This document shows positions 5,872 to 12,862 of a stretch of 12,862 nt of DNA, piece after piece. Within the stretch, counting starts at the first letter, position 1. Every line of letters starts with the position of its first letter. The translations under genes were made by a program, and so were the position numbers. This DNA comes from an uncultured Bacilli bacterium (lineage in GTDB: Bacteria; Bacillota_I; Bacilli_A; RF39; UBA660). Under the pieces are notes generated by a model, which searched no databases, was not told the origin of the DNA, and was given only the letters and a program-made list of their open reading frames with translations. The stretch lies in assembly GCA_948874605.1 (NCBI GenBank), contig CAQRXS010000029.1, positions 1-12,862 on the forward strand, written 5' to 3'.

Positions 5872-6906
5872 TTGAATAATTTAATAAATGATAACCAAGA
5901 CATTGTTTTTTATAGTGATGAAGAAGGAAATTTTAATGTTGAAGTATTAATAAAAGATGAAGATGTTTGGCTAAATACAAAGATGTTATCTCAATTATTT
6001 AAAATTGATAGATCTGGAGTTATTAAGCATATATCTGATATATATAATGACGAAGAATTAAATAGAAACTCAACTTATGCAAAAATTGCACAAGTTCAAA
6101 AAGAAGGGAATAGAAAAGTTACTCGTAATATTGATTACTATAATCTTGATATAATCATTTCTTTAGGCTTTAGGGTAAATTCTAAAACTGCTATAAAATT
6201 CAGAACATGGGCTAACAAATTGTTAAAAGATTATATTATTAAAGGATATAATTTAAACGAAGATAGATTTTTGAAAGCAAATAGAAGTGATTTAGAATAT
6301 TTTAACGAATTACTAGAAAAAATAAAATTAATCAGAACAAGTGAAAGAATGTTTTATCAAAAAATTACAGATATATTTGCAGAGTGTAGTATTGATTATG
6401 TTAAAGATAGCGAAATAGCGAATACTTTTTACAAAACGATACAAAACAAATTTCACTATGCTATAACGCATCAAACTGCAGCGGAAATTATTTATAATAG
6501 AGCGAATTCAAATAAAGAATATATGGGACTTACAAATTGGAAAAATTCACCAAATGGTAAAATATTAAAAAGCGATGTGGGTATTGCTAAAAATTATTTA
6601 GATAAAGAGGAACTAGATGAATTAAAAGATTTAGTTAATATGTATTTAGATACAGCCGAAAATAGGGCAAAAAGACATATACCGATGAAAATGGAGGATT
6701 GGATTAAATCGGTAGAAGACATATTTAAAATAAATTTTTATGATAATTTAACTAATAAAGGTAGTATAAGTCATAAAGAAGCAGTAGAAAAAGCGGAAAA
6801 TGAATATGAAAAATATAAAGTCATACAAGATAGAAATTATGTATCTGATTTCGACAAATTACTATTAGAAACCGATAAAATAAAAAGTGGTGATATAGAT
6901 GAATAA
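5872..6906 (+). CDS. rhuM: RhuM-family protein (virulence_RhuM)
   Basis: This 344-residue protein belongs to the RhuM family, named after a Salmonella pathogenicity island 3 gene. Family members are widespread in accessory islands and near restriction-modification loci; their biochemical function is unknown. Residues 32-58 (V-W-L-N-T-K-M-L-S-Q-L-F ... V-I-K-H-I) form the N-terminal DNA-binding-like domain. 89-126 hold the signature N-L-D-I-I-I-S-L-G-F-R-V-N-S and F-R-T-W-A. 200-223 hold H-Q-T-A-A-E-I-I-Y-N-R-A. 260-290 hold the helical T-A-E-N-R-A-K-R and M-E-D-W, followed by a charged coiled tail. The length matches intact members. TTG at 5872 is taken as the start because AGGAG (5859-5863) precedes it; the ATG at 5864 leads only to a three-codon frame. 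The end overlaps the next gene by eight bases (ATGAATAA), suggesting translational coupling. Confidence 0.92.
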   Translation: MNNLINDNQDIVFYSDEEGNFNVEVLIKDEDVWLNTKMLSQLFKIDRSGVIKHISDIYNDEELNRNSTYAKIAQVQKEGNRKVTRNIDYYNLDIIISLGFRVNSKTAIKFRTWANKLLKDYIIKGYNLNEDRFLKANRSDLEYFNELLEKIKLIRTSERMFYQKITDIFAECSIDYVKDSEIANTFYKTIQNKFHYAITHQTAAEIIYNRANSNKEYMGLTNWKNSPNGKILKSDVGIAKNYLDKEELDELKDLVNMYLDTAENRAKRHIPMKMEDWIKSVEDIFKINFYDNLTNKGSISHKEAVEKAENEYEKYKVIQDRNYVSDFDKLLLETDKIKSGDIDE

Positions 6907-7102
6907 ATATAATATCGAAGAAATTAAAGAAACACTAGAGAGATGTAAAAATATGAAGTTAGAAGAAGTAACTTTAGATGATGTTGATGAAATAAGTTCT
7001 ATAAAAATAGATAGAAGAAAATCAAGTAATGAAAGAATATTAAATTTTCTAACTAAAGTCAAAAATCCATACATCTTTAAAGTAAATGGAAAATTTATAT
7101 AG
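6899..7102 (+). CDS. DUF6870-like small protein
   Basis: This is a 67-residue acidic protein. The C-terminal half has the pattern V-D-E-I-S-S-I-K-I-D, then N-E-R-I-L-N-F-L, then K-N-P-Y-I-F-K-V. It fits my recollection of DUF6870 proteins of Bacillota mobile elements (VDI..V.ID....ERI..FL..(I/V)KNPY.F). Function is unknown. The ATG lies inside the last codons of rhuM, so its ribosome site is within that gene (AAAAAGTGG at 6885-6893 is weak) and translation probably depends on ribosomes finishing rhuM. The arrangement is like that of a toxin-antitoxin or regulator pair, but that is inference. Confidence 0.68.
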   Translation: MNKYNIEEIKETLERCKNMKLEEVTLDDVDEISSIKIDRRKSSNERILNFLTKVKNPYIFKVNGKFI

Positions 7103-7116
7103 ATAGGGAGTAGATT

Positions 7117-7617
7117 ATGAGTTATGAATTAAAAGAATTAAATATGGATATGGGAATTCCTGAATATGAAATGTATCAAGACATTCCATTAAAAGAATCA
7201 GGCTCAACAAATTTATGTAATGGCTTACCATATGAAGTATTTAAAAATTATTTAGAAAGCCAAATTGCGAGAAAATATCAAAATATTAGTGATTTTGATA
7301 CACCAACTATTATTTATATTATGTATGTTAATGAATTACCAGTTGGGTATATTGGCCTTAGAACAAAAATAAATGATCAATGGAAAAAATGGTCAGGTAA
7401 TTTCTATTATGCTATCAGATTATCAGAAAGAAAAAAAGGATATGGTACCAAAATATTAGAATTATCTTTAAATGAATTTAAAAAATTCAATTTTAAAGAA
7501 ATATACGGTCAATCTTCAGCAGGAAATATTGCTTCGACAAAGGTGATAGAAAATAATGGTGGTGTATTATTAGAAGAAGTTGAAGGAACAAGATATTACA
7601 AAATAGATTTAAAATAG
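7117..7617 (+). CDS. GNAT family N-acetyltransferase
   Basis: This 166-residue protein of the Gcn5-related fold transfers acetyl from acetyl-CoA to an amine. Visible features: strands I-I-Y-I-M-Y-V and P-V-G-Y-I-G-L-R (65-82), then the acetyl-CoA-binding motif A, R-K-K-G-Y-G-T-K (105-112), and motif B, N-I-A-S-T-K-V-I-E-N-N-G-G (137-149). The layout is that of small-molecule or RimJ/RimL-like acetyltransferases; the substrate is unknown. AGGGAGTAG precedes the ATG. It lies 14 bases after the DUF6870-like gene and 15 bases before rbgA, so it is probably in one transcript with both. All of its Arg codons that I checked are AGA, as in the accessory genes, whereas rbgA also uses CGT. Confidence 0.88.
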   Translation: MSYELKELNMDMGIPEYEMYQDIPLKESGSTNLCNGLPYEVFKNYLESQIARKYQNISDFDTPTIIYIMYVNELPVGYIGLRTKINDQWKKWSGNFYYAIRLSERKKGYGTKILELSLNEFKKFNFKEIYGQSSAGNIASTKVIENNGGVLLEEVEGTRYYKIDLK

Positions 7618-7632
7618 AGGAAGTGATTAAAG

Positions 7633-8499
7633 ATGGAAAATCGACAAAATTCGACAAATAGTATAAATTGGTATCCAGGACATATGGCTAAGGCCAGAAG
7701 ACTTATTAAAGAAAAATATGATATGATAGATATTGTGTATGAAGTGGTAGATGCAAGAATACCTTTCTCATCTAAAATCAAAGATGTCTATGAGATCATT
7801 GGCAACAAACCTAAAATTTTAATCATGACAAAGAAAGATTTATGTGATATTCGTATAACAAATTACTGGATAGAATATTATAAAAATTTAGGAAATCATG
7901 TAGTGCTTGTAGATTTAAATAAAGAGGACGCTGTGGCAGGAATAATAAATCTAACTCATGAGATTATGGAAAGCATGCAAGAAAAAAGGATTCGAAAAGG
8001 ATTAAAAACAAAAGAAATTCGGGCATTAGTGGTTGGTATTCCGAATGTTGGTAAGAGTACACTTATTAATCGTTTATGTAAGCGTCGTGTTGCAAACGTT
8101 GGTAATAATCCAGGTGTAACACAGTCACTTAGCTGGCTCAAAACAACAAGTGATATTTTACTTTTAGATACTCCGGGTATTCTTTGGCCTAAATTAGATC
8201 AAGGCAATGTGGCTTTAAACTTAGCTGCTTTTACGGCAATTAAACAAGAAATTTTACCTGTTGACGAAGTGGCGGTTTATGTGTTAAAACAATTATCAGA
8301 GTATTATCCTCAAATTTTAAAAGAACGTTATGGTATCGACAAAGTTACTGATGATACAATATTAGATGCATATGAAACTATTGGGAAGAAAATCGGCGCT
8401 TATAAAAATGGCGAAGCTGATTATGATCGAGTTTCCATAAAAATTGTAAATGATATAAAATCAGAAACTATAAAGGGGATAACATTTGATAGGAAGTAG
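7633..8499 (+). CDS. rbgA: Ribosome biogenesis GTPase RbgA (YlqF)
   Basis: This 288-residue circularly permuted GTPase acts late in assembly of the 50S ribosomal subunit. The permuted order is visible: N-terminal W-Y-P-G-H-M (13-18) and D-A-R-I-P (40-44), the G4 motif T-K-K-D (66-69), then G1 G-I-P-N-V-G-K-S-T (135-143), G2 G-V-T-Q-S (161-165) and G3 D-T-P-G (179-182). A helical C-terminal domain follows. Length matches the Bacillus protein (about 280). AGAGGAAGTG lies directly before the ATG. It opens the conserved rbgA-rnhB-topA block and sits five bases from rnhB. Confidence 0.97.
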   Translation: MENRQNSTNSINWYPGHMAKARRLIKEKYDMIDIVYEVVDARIPFSSKIKDVYEIIGNKPKILIMTKKDLCDIRITNYWIEYYKNLGNHVVLVDLNKEDAVAGIINLTHEIMESMQEKRIRKGLKTKEIRALVVGIPNVGKSTLINRLCKRRVANVGNNPGVTQSLSWLKTTSDILLLDTPGILWPKLDQGNVALNLAAFTAIKQEILPVDEVAVYVLKQLSEYYPQILKERYGIDKVTDDTILDAYETIGKKIGAYKNGEADYDRVSIKIVNDIKSETIKGITFDRK

Positions 8500-8504
8500 G
8501 ATTT

Positions 8505-9140
8505 ATGGATATTGATTTGCTAAAGTATGAAAAAGAATTATACCAAGAGGGCTATCATTTTATTGCTGGATGTGATGAAGCAGGAAGAGGTCCTTTGTGC
8601 GGACCTGTGGTAGCTGGAGCTGTAATATTACCAGAAAATTATCAATTAGAAGGTTTAACTGATTCTAAAAAACTTAGTGAGAAAAAAAGACAAGAATATT
8701 TTGAAATCATTAAAAGAGACGCGATTAGTTTTGGCATTGGAATCGTTGGTCCGAAAGAAATCGATGAAATAAATATTTATGAAGCGAGTCGCTTGGCAAT
8801 GAAAAAAGCCATTGATGAAATGAAGATAAATCCGGATTATGTTTTAACTGATGCGATGCCTATGCCAAATTATAAATATCCAGTACAATCTATCATTAAG
8901 GGCGATGCAAAATCTTTAACTATTGCAGCTGCTAGTGTTTTAGCTAAGGTTACACGAGATGAAATTATGTATAAATTAGACAAGAAATACCCACAATATG
9001 AATTAAAGAAACATAAGGGCTATCCAACAAAAAGACATCTAGAATTACTGCAACTTTACGGTCCGAATGAACATTATCGATTTACTTATCGACCTGTTCG
9101 TGATTTAATAGAAGTAGGTGGTATCTATGAAGAAGTATAA
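8505..9140 (+). CDS. rnhB: Ribonuclease HII
   Basis: This 211-residue enzyme cuts RNA in RNA-DNA hybrids and starts removal of misinserted ribonucleotides from DNA. Signatures: C-D-E-A-G-R-G-P-L-C-G-P-V (23-35) with D24 and E25; T-D-A-M near 115-118 giving D116; and K-G-D-A-K-S (132-137) giving D134. These complete the D-E-D-D metal site. H-K-G-Y-P-T-K-R-H (170-178) is also typical. Length is normal for the short form without a long N-terminal extension. AGGAAGTAGG precedes the ATG. Its last 14 bases overlap the start of the next gene. Confidence 0.97.
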   Translation: MDIDLLKYEKELYQEGYHFIAGCDEAGRGPLCGPVVAGAVILPENYQLEGLTDSKKLSEKKRQEYFEIIKRDAISFGIGIVGPKEIDEINIYEASRLAMKKAIDEMKINPDYVLTDAMPMPNYKYPVQSIIKGDAKSLTIAAASVLAKVTRDEIMYKLDKKYPQYELKKHKGYPTKRHLELLQLYGPNEHYRFTYRPVRDLIEVGGIYEEV

Positions 9141-11103
9141 AAATAGTACAATATTTCTAGAGGGATTTATTGCAACACTGTTCTTTTTTTCCATTGAAGT
9201 TATCTTTCGTGTAATTGAAGGTTTCAATTTATTTGACTATGCAACTTTACGTATTTTTCTTTCTTGTATGACACTTAGTTTTATTTTAGAATTTTTTTTA
9301 TCTTTTATAAAAACGCGAAAAAAAAGGGATATTTTACACGGAATATTTCTTTTTGTTGTGACAATTTATACTTTTGTTCAAGCTGGATTTCGTAATTTTT
9401 TAGGGATTTTTATATCAGTTGGAACCAGTGGGCAAATGAGTGCGGTGCAAAGTTATATTGTGAATTTTATAAAAAGTTACAAACCAGAATATTACACTCT
9501 ATTTATTCCATTTCTACTTTTTTTGGTTTTTACTTTTTTAAAGAAAAAAGGAAGTGATATTGCTAAGTTTTCATGGTATTCTAGAGTTTTAAACTTGTGT
9601 ATGAGTTCTGTTTTGGTTGTAGTTTATATTGCGACTCTTATGATACCTTTTATGCAAAATTCAATGCAGTTAATTGATAATAAAACTTTATTTTTAGTTC
9701 CTACAAATTCTTCTATTGCGGTAAATCAGTTTGGTACAACAATTTATGGTTTATCCGACATAAGGCATTTAATACTACCAATTACTGTATTAAATGAAGT
9801 TGAGAACGAAGAACCTGAAATTGCAATTGATACAACAAGAACTTTTGATGATACAGCGTGGTTAGATTTAATTGCTACAGAAAAAAATACTTTAAATAAT
9901 CGATTGAATCGATATTTTCAAGGAAGAACTATTTCACAACCAAATGATTACACAGGTTATTTTGAAGGAAAAAACTTGATTGTAATTATGATGGAGTCTA
10001 TAAATAATGTGATTGAAAATAAGGAATATTTTCCAAATTTTGCACGTATGCTAGAAAGTGGCTGGTATTGGGAAAATAATTATAGCCCAAGAAATGCTTG
10101 TGCGACAGGAGATAATGAATTTTCAGGGATGACCTCTCTTTATCCAATTAATACTTCATGTACTGTTAACGTTACTCCAAAAAATACATATTTTACGGCT
10201 ATATTTAATCAGTTTAATAATAGGGGATATACTACAAGTAGTTATCATGATTTAGATTCCACATATTATGAAAGGGCAATTTTTCATAAAAATATGGGGA
10301 GTGGGGCCTACTATGATGGAAACGATCTTGATATGGATGTTGATGCTTCTAACTACTTAGAATGGCCTAGTGATGTCGAAATGATGGAAAAGGCTTCTGA
10401 ACATTTTTTGAGTGATGAGCCCTTTATGGTTTGGATGACAACAGTAACTGCGCATCAACCTTATGAAGAATCTAGTACATATGGAGATTTGTATTATGAT
10501 TTATTTGATGATACAGATTATTCAGATTCTGTAAAACGGTACTTATCTAAAACAAAAGTAACAGATGATGCATTAGGACGTTTAATGGATTTGCTGAATG
10601 ATGCGGGGAAATTAGATGATACTGTTATCATTTTATATGGCGATCATTATCCTTATGGCTTAAGTAATAAAGATGTAAGTAGTATGGTAGATTATGATAT
10701 AGATGAATTTTATGAAATTGAAAGAACTCCATTTTTAATTTATAATAATCAATTGACAGCGGAAGTTTTTTCAGAAAAAACATTTTATATGAATTTATTA
10801 CCGACTGTTGCTAATCTTTTTAACCTTGAGTATGATCCAAGATTTTACTTAGGAGAAGATTTATTTAGTGAAAGTTTTTCTGGGCGTGTTGTCTTTGCTG
10901 ATGGCTCTTGGGAAGATGAAATTGCAAGATATAACGCTGTAAATTCTGAAGTTACTTATTTTCAAGAAGGAAAAACCTATTCAGCAAGTGAAATACAGAA
11001 GATAAATCGGGATATTTATAATAAAAAAACGATGAGTAAGCTGGCTATTGATGTTAATTATTTTGATTATTTAGAAAAAGAGTTAAATAAGAAAACAAAA
11101 TGA
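9127..11103 (+). CDS. LTA-synthase-type membrane sulfatase-fold enzyme
   Basis: This 658-residue protein has about five N-terminal membrane helices (roughly 8-30, 38-60, 68-90, 122-138 and 158-178) and an extracytoplasmic alkaline-phosphatase-fold domain. Such enzymes transfer glycerol-phosphate from phosphatidylglycerol to build lipoteichoic acid, or act as phosphoglycerol transferases. By comparison with LtaS, E290 (M-M-E-S-I), T327 (A-C-A-T-G-D-N-E, the nucleophile), H443 (T-A-H-Q-P-Y) and D506-H507 (Y-G-D-H-Y) fit the metal and catalytic sites. The nucleophile loop ATGDNE differs from the LtaS consensus (GKTSDAE), so the exact substrate is uncertain. The ATG at 9127 is preferred over GTG at 9118 because GTAGGTGG lies just before it. 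The gene overlaps rnhB by 14 bases and ends 13 bases before topA, so it is embedded in the housekeeping operon. Confidence 0.88.
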   Translation: MKKYKNSTIFLEGFIATLFFFSIEVIFRVIEGFNLFDYATLRIFLSCMTLSFILEFFLSFIKTRKKRDILHGIFLFVVTIYTFVQAGFRNFLGIFISVGTSGQMSAVQSYIVNFIKSYKPEYYTLFIPFLLFLVFTFLKKKGSDIAKFSWYSRVLNLCMSSVLVVVYIATLMIPFMQNSMQLIDNKTLFLVPTNSSIAVNQFGTTIYGLSDIRHLILPITVLNEVENEEPEIAIDTTRTFDDTAWLDLIATEKNTLNNRLNRYFQGRTISQPNDYTGYFEGKNLIVIMMESINNVIENKEYFPNFARMLESGWYWENNYSPRNACATGDNEFSGMTSLYPINTSCTVNVTPKNTYFTAIFNQFNNRGYTTSSYHDLDSTYYERAIFHKNMGSGAYYDGNDLDMDVDASNYLEWPSDVEMMEKASEHFLSDEPFMVWMTTVTAHQPYEESSTYGDLYYDLFDDTDYSDSVKRYLSKTKVTDDALGRLMDLLNDAGKLDDTVIILYGDHYPYGLSNKDVSSMVDYDIDEFYEIERTPFLIYNNQLTAEVFSEKTFYMNLLPTVANLFNLEYDPRFYLGEDLFSESFSGRVVFADGSWEDEIARYNAVNSEVTYFQEGKTYSASEIQKINRDIYNKKTMSKLAIDVNYFDYLEKELNKKTK

Positions 11104-11116
11104 AAGGAGAACTAAA

Positions 11117-12862
11117 ATGAGTAAATTAATGATAGTTGAGTCCCCTCATAAAAGCAAAACGATTGGAGCGTTCTTAGGTTCCGATTATAAAGTAATTGCA
11201 AGTATGGGACATGTAATGGACCTTGCTACGACTGGAAAATTTGGTTTAGGGGTCGATGTTGAAAATAACTTTGAAGCAAATTATGTTCCTATAAAAGGAA
11301 AGAAAAAACTTATAACAGAAATGAAGAAAGATGTTAAAAATGCGGATGAAATCATTTTGGCAACTGACCCTGACCGTGAGGGGGAAGCAATTTCATGGCA
11401 TTTAAAAAATGCATTGGGTATCAAAGATAAGGATTATGAACGAGTAACATTCAACGAAATTACAAAAGATGTTGTGTTAAACGCTTTGGAAAATCCTCGT
11501 AAAATCGATGATAATTTGGTAAAAAGTCAAGAAACTAGAAGGATTTTAGATCGAATTATAGGCTTTCGTCTAAGCAAATTAATGCAAAGTAAAACTGGCG
11601 GGAAAAGTGCTGGACGTGTACAAAGTGTTGCGTTAAAACTTATTGTTGATAGAGAAAGAGCAATTGCTGCTTTTGTACCAAAGGAATATTGGACTATTAC
11701 AGCGGTATTTAAAGAATTTAATGCTGATTTAGAGAAGTATAAAAATAAAAAAATTGAAATTAAAAATGAAGAAGAAGCGAATACTATTTTGAATGCTTTA
11801 TCTAAATCTTTTAAGATTGAATCGATAGAAAAAAAAGAAACCAAAAGGAATAGTAAACCTATTTTTAAAACAACAACAATGCAACAAATGGCTTCTAGTA
11901 AGCTTGGATATGCCTCTTCTAAAACAATGCGTATTGCCCAAAAATTATACGAAGGAGTTGATATTGGTCACGAATCAGTTGGTTTAATAACTTACATGAG
12001 AACTGATTCTGAAAGAGTGTCGCCAGAGTTTGTTCATGAGACAAAATCTTATATTGAAAAAAATTATGGTAAAGAATACGTTGGAAGTGTAAAGGTGCCA
12101 AAGAAAAAAGAAAATATTCAAGATGCTCATGAAGGTGTTCGTCCAACTTCTATTTTGCGTACACCAGAATCTATAAAAGAATATTTATCTTTAGAAGAAT
12201 ATAAATTATATGAAATGATTTACTATCGTGCTCTTGCATCGATTATGTCTTCTGCAGTTTTGATTAATACTTCTGTAAATTTAGAAAATAACGATTATCA
12301 ATTTAAAGCTACTGGTTCCGTATTAAAATTTGATGGTTATTTAAAAGTATATGGTAAATTTGAAGATCAAAAAGATACAATTCTTCCTGATTTAGAAAAT
12401 TATAAAAATGGGGAGATAGAAACTAACGAAATAACAAAAGAACAACATTTTACGAAACCTGAACCACGTTATACTGAAGGCACTTTGATTAAAGAGATGG
12501 AAAGCCTTGGAATAGGAAGGCCTAGTACTTATGCTCCAACAATTCAGACGTTAAAAGATCGCGATTATGTACGAGTTGAAGAAAAACGATTTTATCCGAC
12601 AGAAGTTGGATTTGAAATTACCGACAAATTACAAGAATTTTTTTCCAATATTGTTAATGTAGAGTATACTGCAAATATGGAATTAGATTTGGATAAAATC
12701 GCAGAAGAAGAATTGGATAATATTAAAGTTCTTCGAGAATTTTTTGATACTTTTGAACCCATGGTGCAAAATGCATTTAAAAATATGGAGAAAAAAGAAG
12801 CAGAACAAACAGGAGAAGATTGTCCTGAGTGTGGAAATCCACTTGTAATCCGGAAGGGGCGT
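11117..12862 (+). CDS. topA: DNA topoisomerase I (3' end cut by window)
   Basis: The first 582 codons of a type IA topoisomerase that relaxes negative supercoils. The TOPRIM domain begins at once with V-E-S-P-H-K-S-K-T (E8), and its D-P-D-R-E lies at 84-88. The active-site Tyr is Y293 in I-T-Y-M-R-T-D-S. G-I-G-R-P-S-T-Y at 465-472 is the domain I/III signature. The first half of a C-terminal zinc finger is visible (C569, C572 in C-P-E-C-G-N-P). Bacillus TopA has about 690 residues, so roughly 110 remain outside. AAGGAGA precedes the ATG. No stop codon interrupts the frame before the window edge. Confidence 0.97.
   Translation, partial: MSKLMIVESPHKSKTIGAFLGSDYKVIASMGHVMDLATTGKFGLGVDVENNFEANYVPIKGKKKLITEMKKDVKNADEIILATDPDREGEAISWHLKNALGIKDKDYERVTFNEITKDVVLNALENPRKIDDNLVKSQETRRILDRIIGFRLSKLMQSKTGGKSAGRVQSVALKLIVDRERAIAAFVPKEYWTITAVFKEFNADLEKYKNKKIEIKNEEEANTILNALSKSFKIESIEKKETKRNSKPIFKTTTMQQMASSKLGYASSKTMRIAQKLYEGVDIGHESVGLITYMRTDSERVSPEFVHETKSYIEKNYGKEYVGSVKVPKKKENIQDAHEGVRPTSILRTPESIKEYLSLEEYKLYEMIYYRALASIMSSAVLINTSVNLENNDYQFKATGSVLKFDGYLKVYGKFEDQKDTILPDLENYKNGEIETNEITKEQHFTKPEPRYTEGTLIKEMESLGIGRPSTYAPTIQTLKDRDYVRVEEKRFYPTEVGFEITDKLQEFFSNIVNVEYTANMELDLDKIAEEELDNIKVLREFFDTFEPMVQNAFKNMEKKEAEQTGEDCPECGNPLVIRKGR

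Noticed and set aside
11527..12146. Minus-strand open frames within topA
   Set aside because: They lie wholly antisense to an intact, motif-confirmed topA frame.
1..12862. Mycoplasma-type code with UGA as Trp
   Set aside because: UGA ends the S41 and LTA-synthase-like genes at sensible places, and Trp is UGG throughout.

Overview
The window is AT-rich DNA with every supported gene on the + strand. It looks like a chromosome segment of a low-GC Bacillota lineage, probably an uncultured gut Bacilli or Erysipelotrichia-like organism. The evidence is the conserved block rbgA - rnhB - topA, Shine-Dalgarno sites of the GGAGG type, and very A/T-biased codons. UGA acts as stop (for example at 1364 and 11101) and Trp is UGG, so the code is standard and not that of Mycoplasma. 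The species cannot be named from this sequence.

Left part (1-5871): an accessory stretch of mostly single genes, separated by 100-300 base gaps that carry gene debris. In order they are a cytosolic-looking S41 (tricorn-type) peptidase, a short pyroglutamyl-peptidase-like protein 16 bases downstream, an unknown 140-residue protein, a uracil-DNA-glycosylase-fold protein, a small protein with a possible ADP-ribosyltransferase-type H-Y-E pattern, a coding remnant, a frameshifted DUF84 (inosine/xanthosine triphosphatase) pseudogene, another remnant, a calcineurin-like metallophosphoesterase, and one more remnant. Two of the gaps share a 42-base degenerate repeat (34/42 identical, 7 of 8 differences transitions). 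Weaker relatives may lie in two or three other gaps. The functions suggest hydrolysis, nucleotide sanitation or defence-type accessory genes, but no named system is recognised.

Middle (5872-7617): a RhuM-family gene begins at a TTG codon behind an extended -10 promoter. It overlaps a DUF6870-like small gene by 8 bases, and a GNAT acetyltransferase follows 14 bases later.

Right part (7633-12862): the housekeeping block. It holds rbgA (50S assembly GTPase), rnhB (RNase HII), an LTA-synthase-type membrane sulfatase-fold enzyme whose start lies inside the end of rnhB, and topA, cut by the window edge after 582 codons. Gaps from rhuM to topA are 15 bases or less, or overlaps, and no terminator is visible. 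The accessory trio may therefore share a transcript with the essential genes. No tRNA, rRNA, insertion sequence, integrase or CRISPR array was found.
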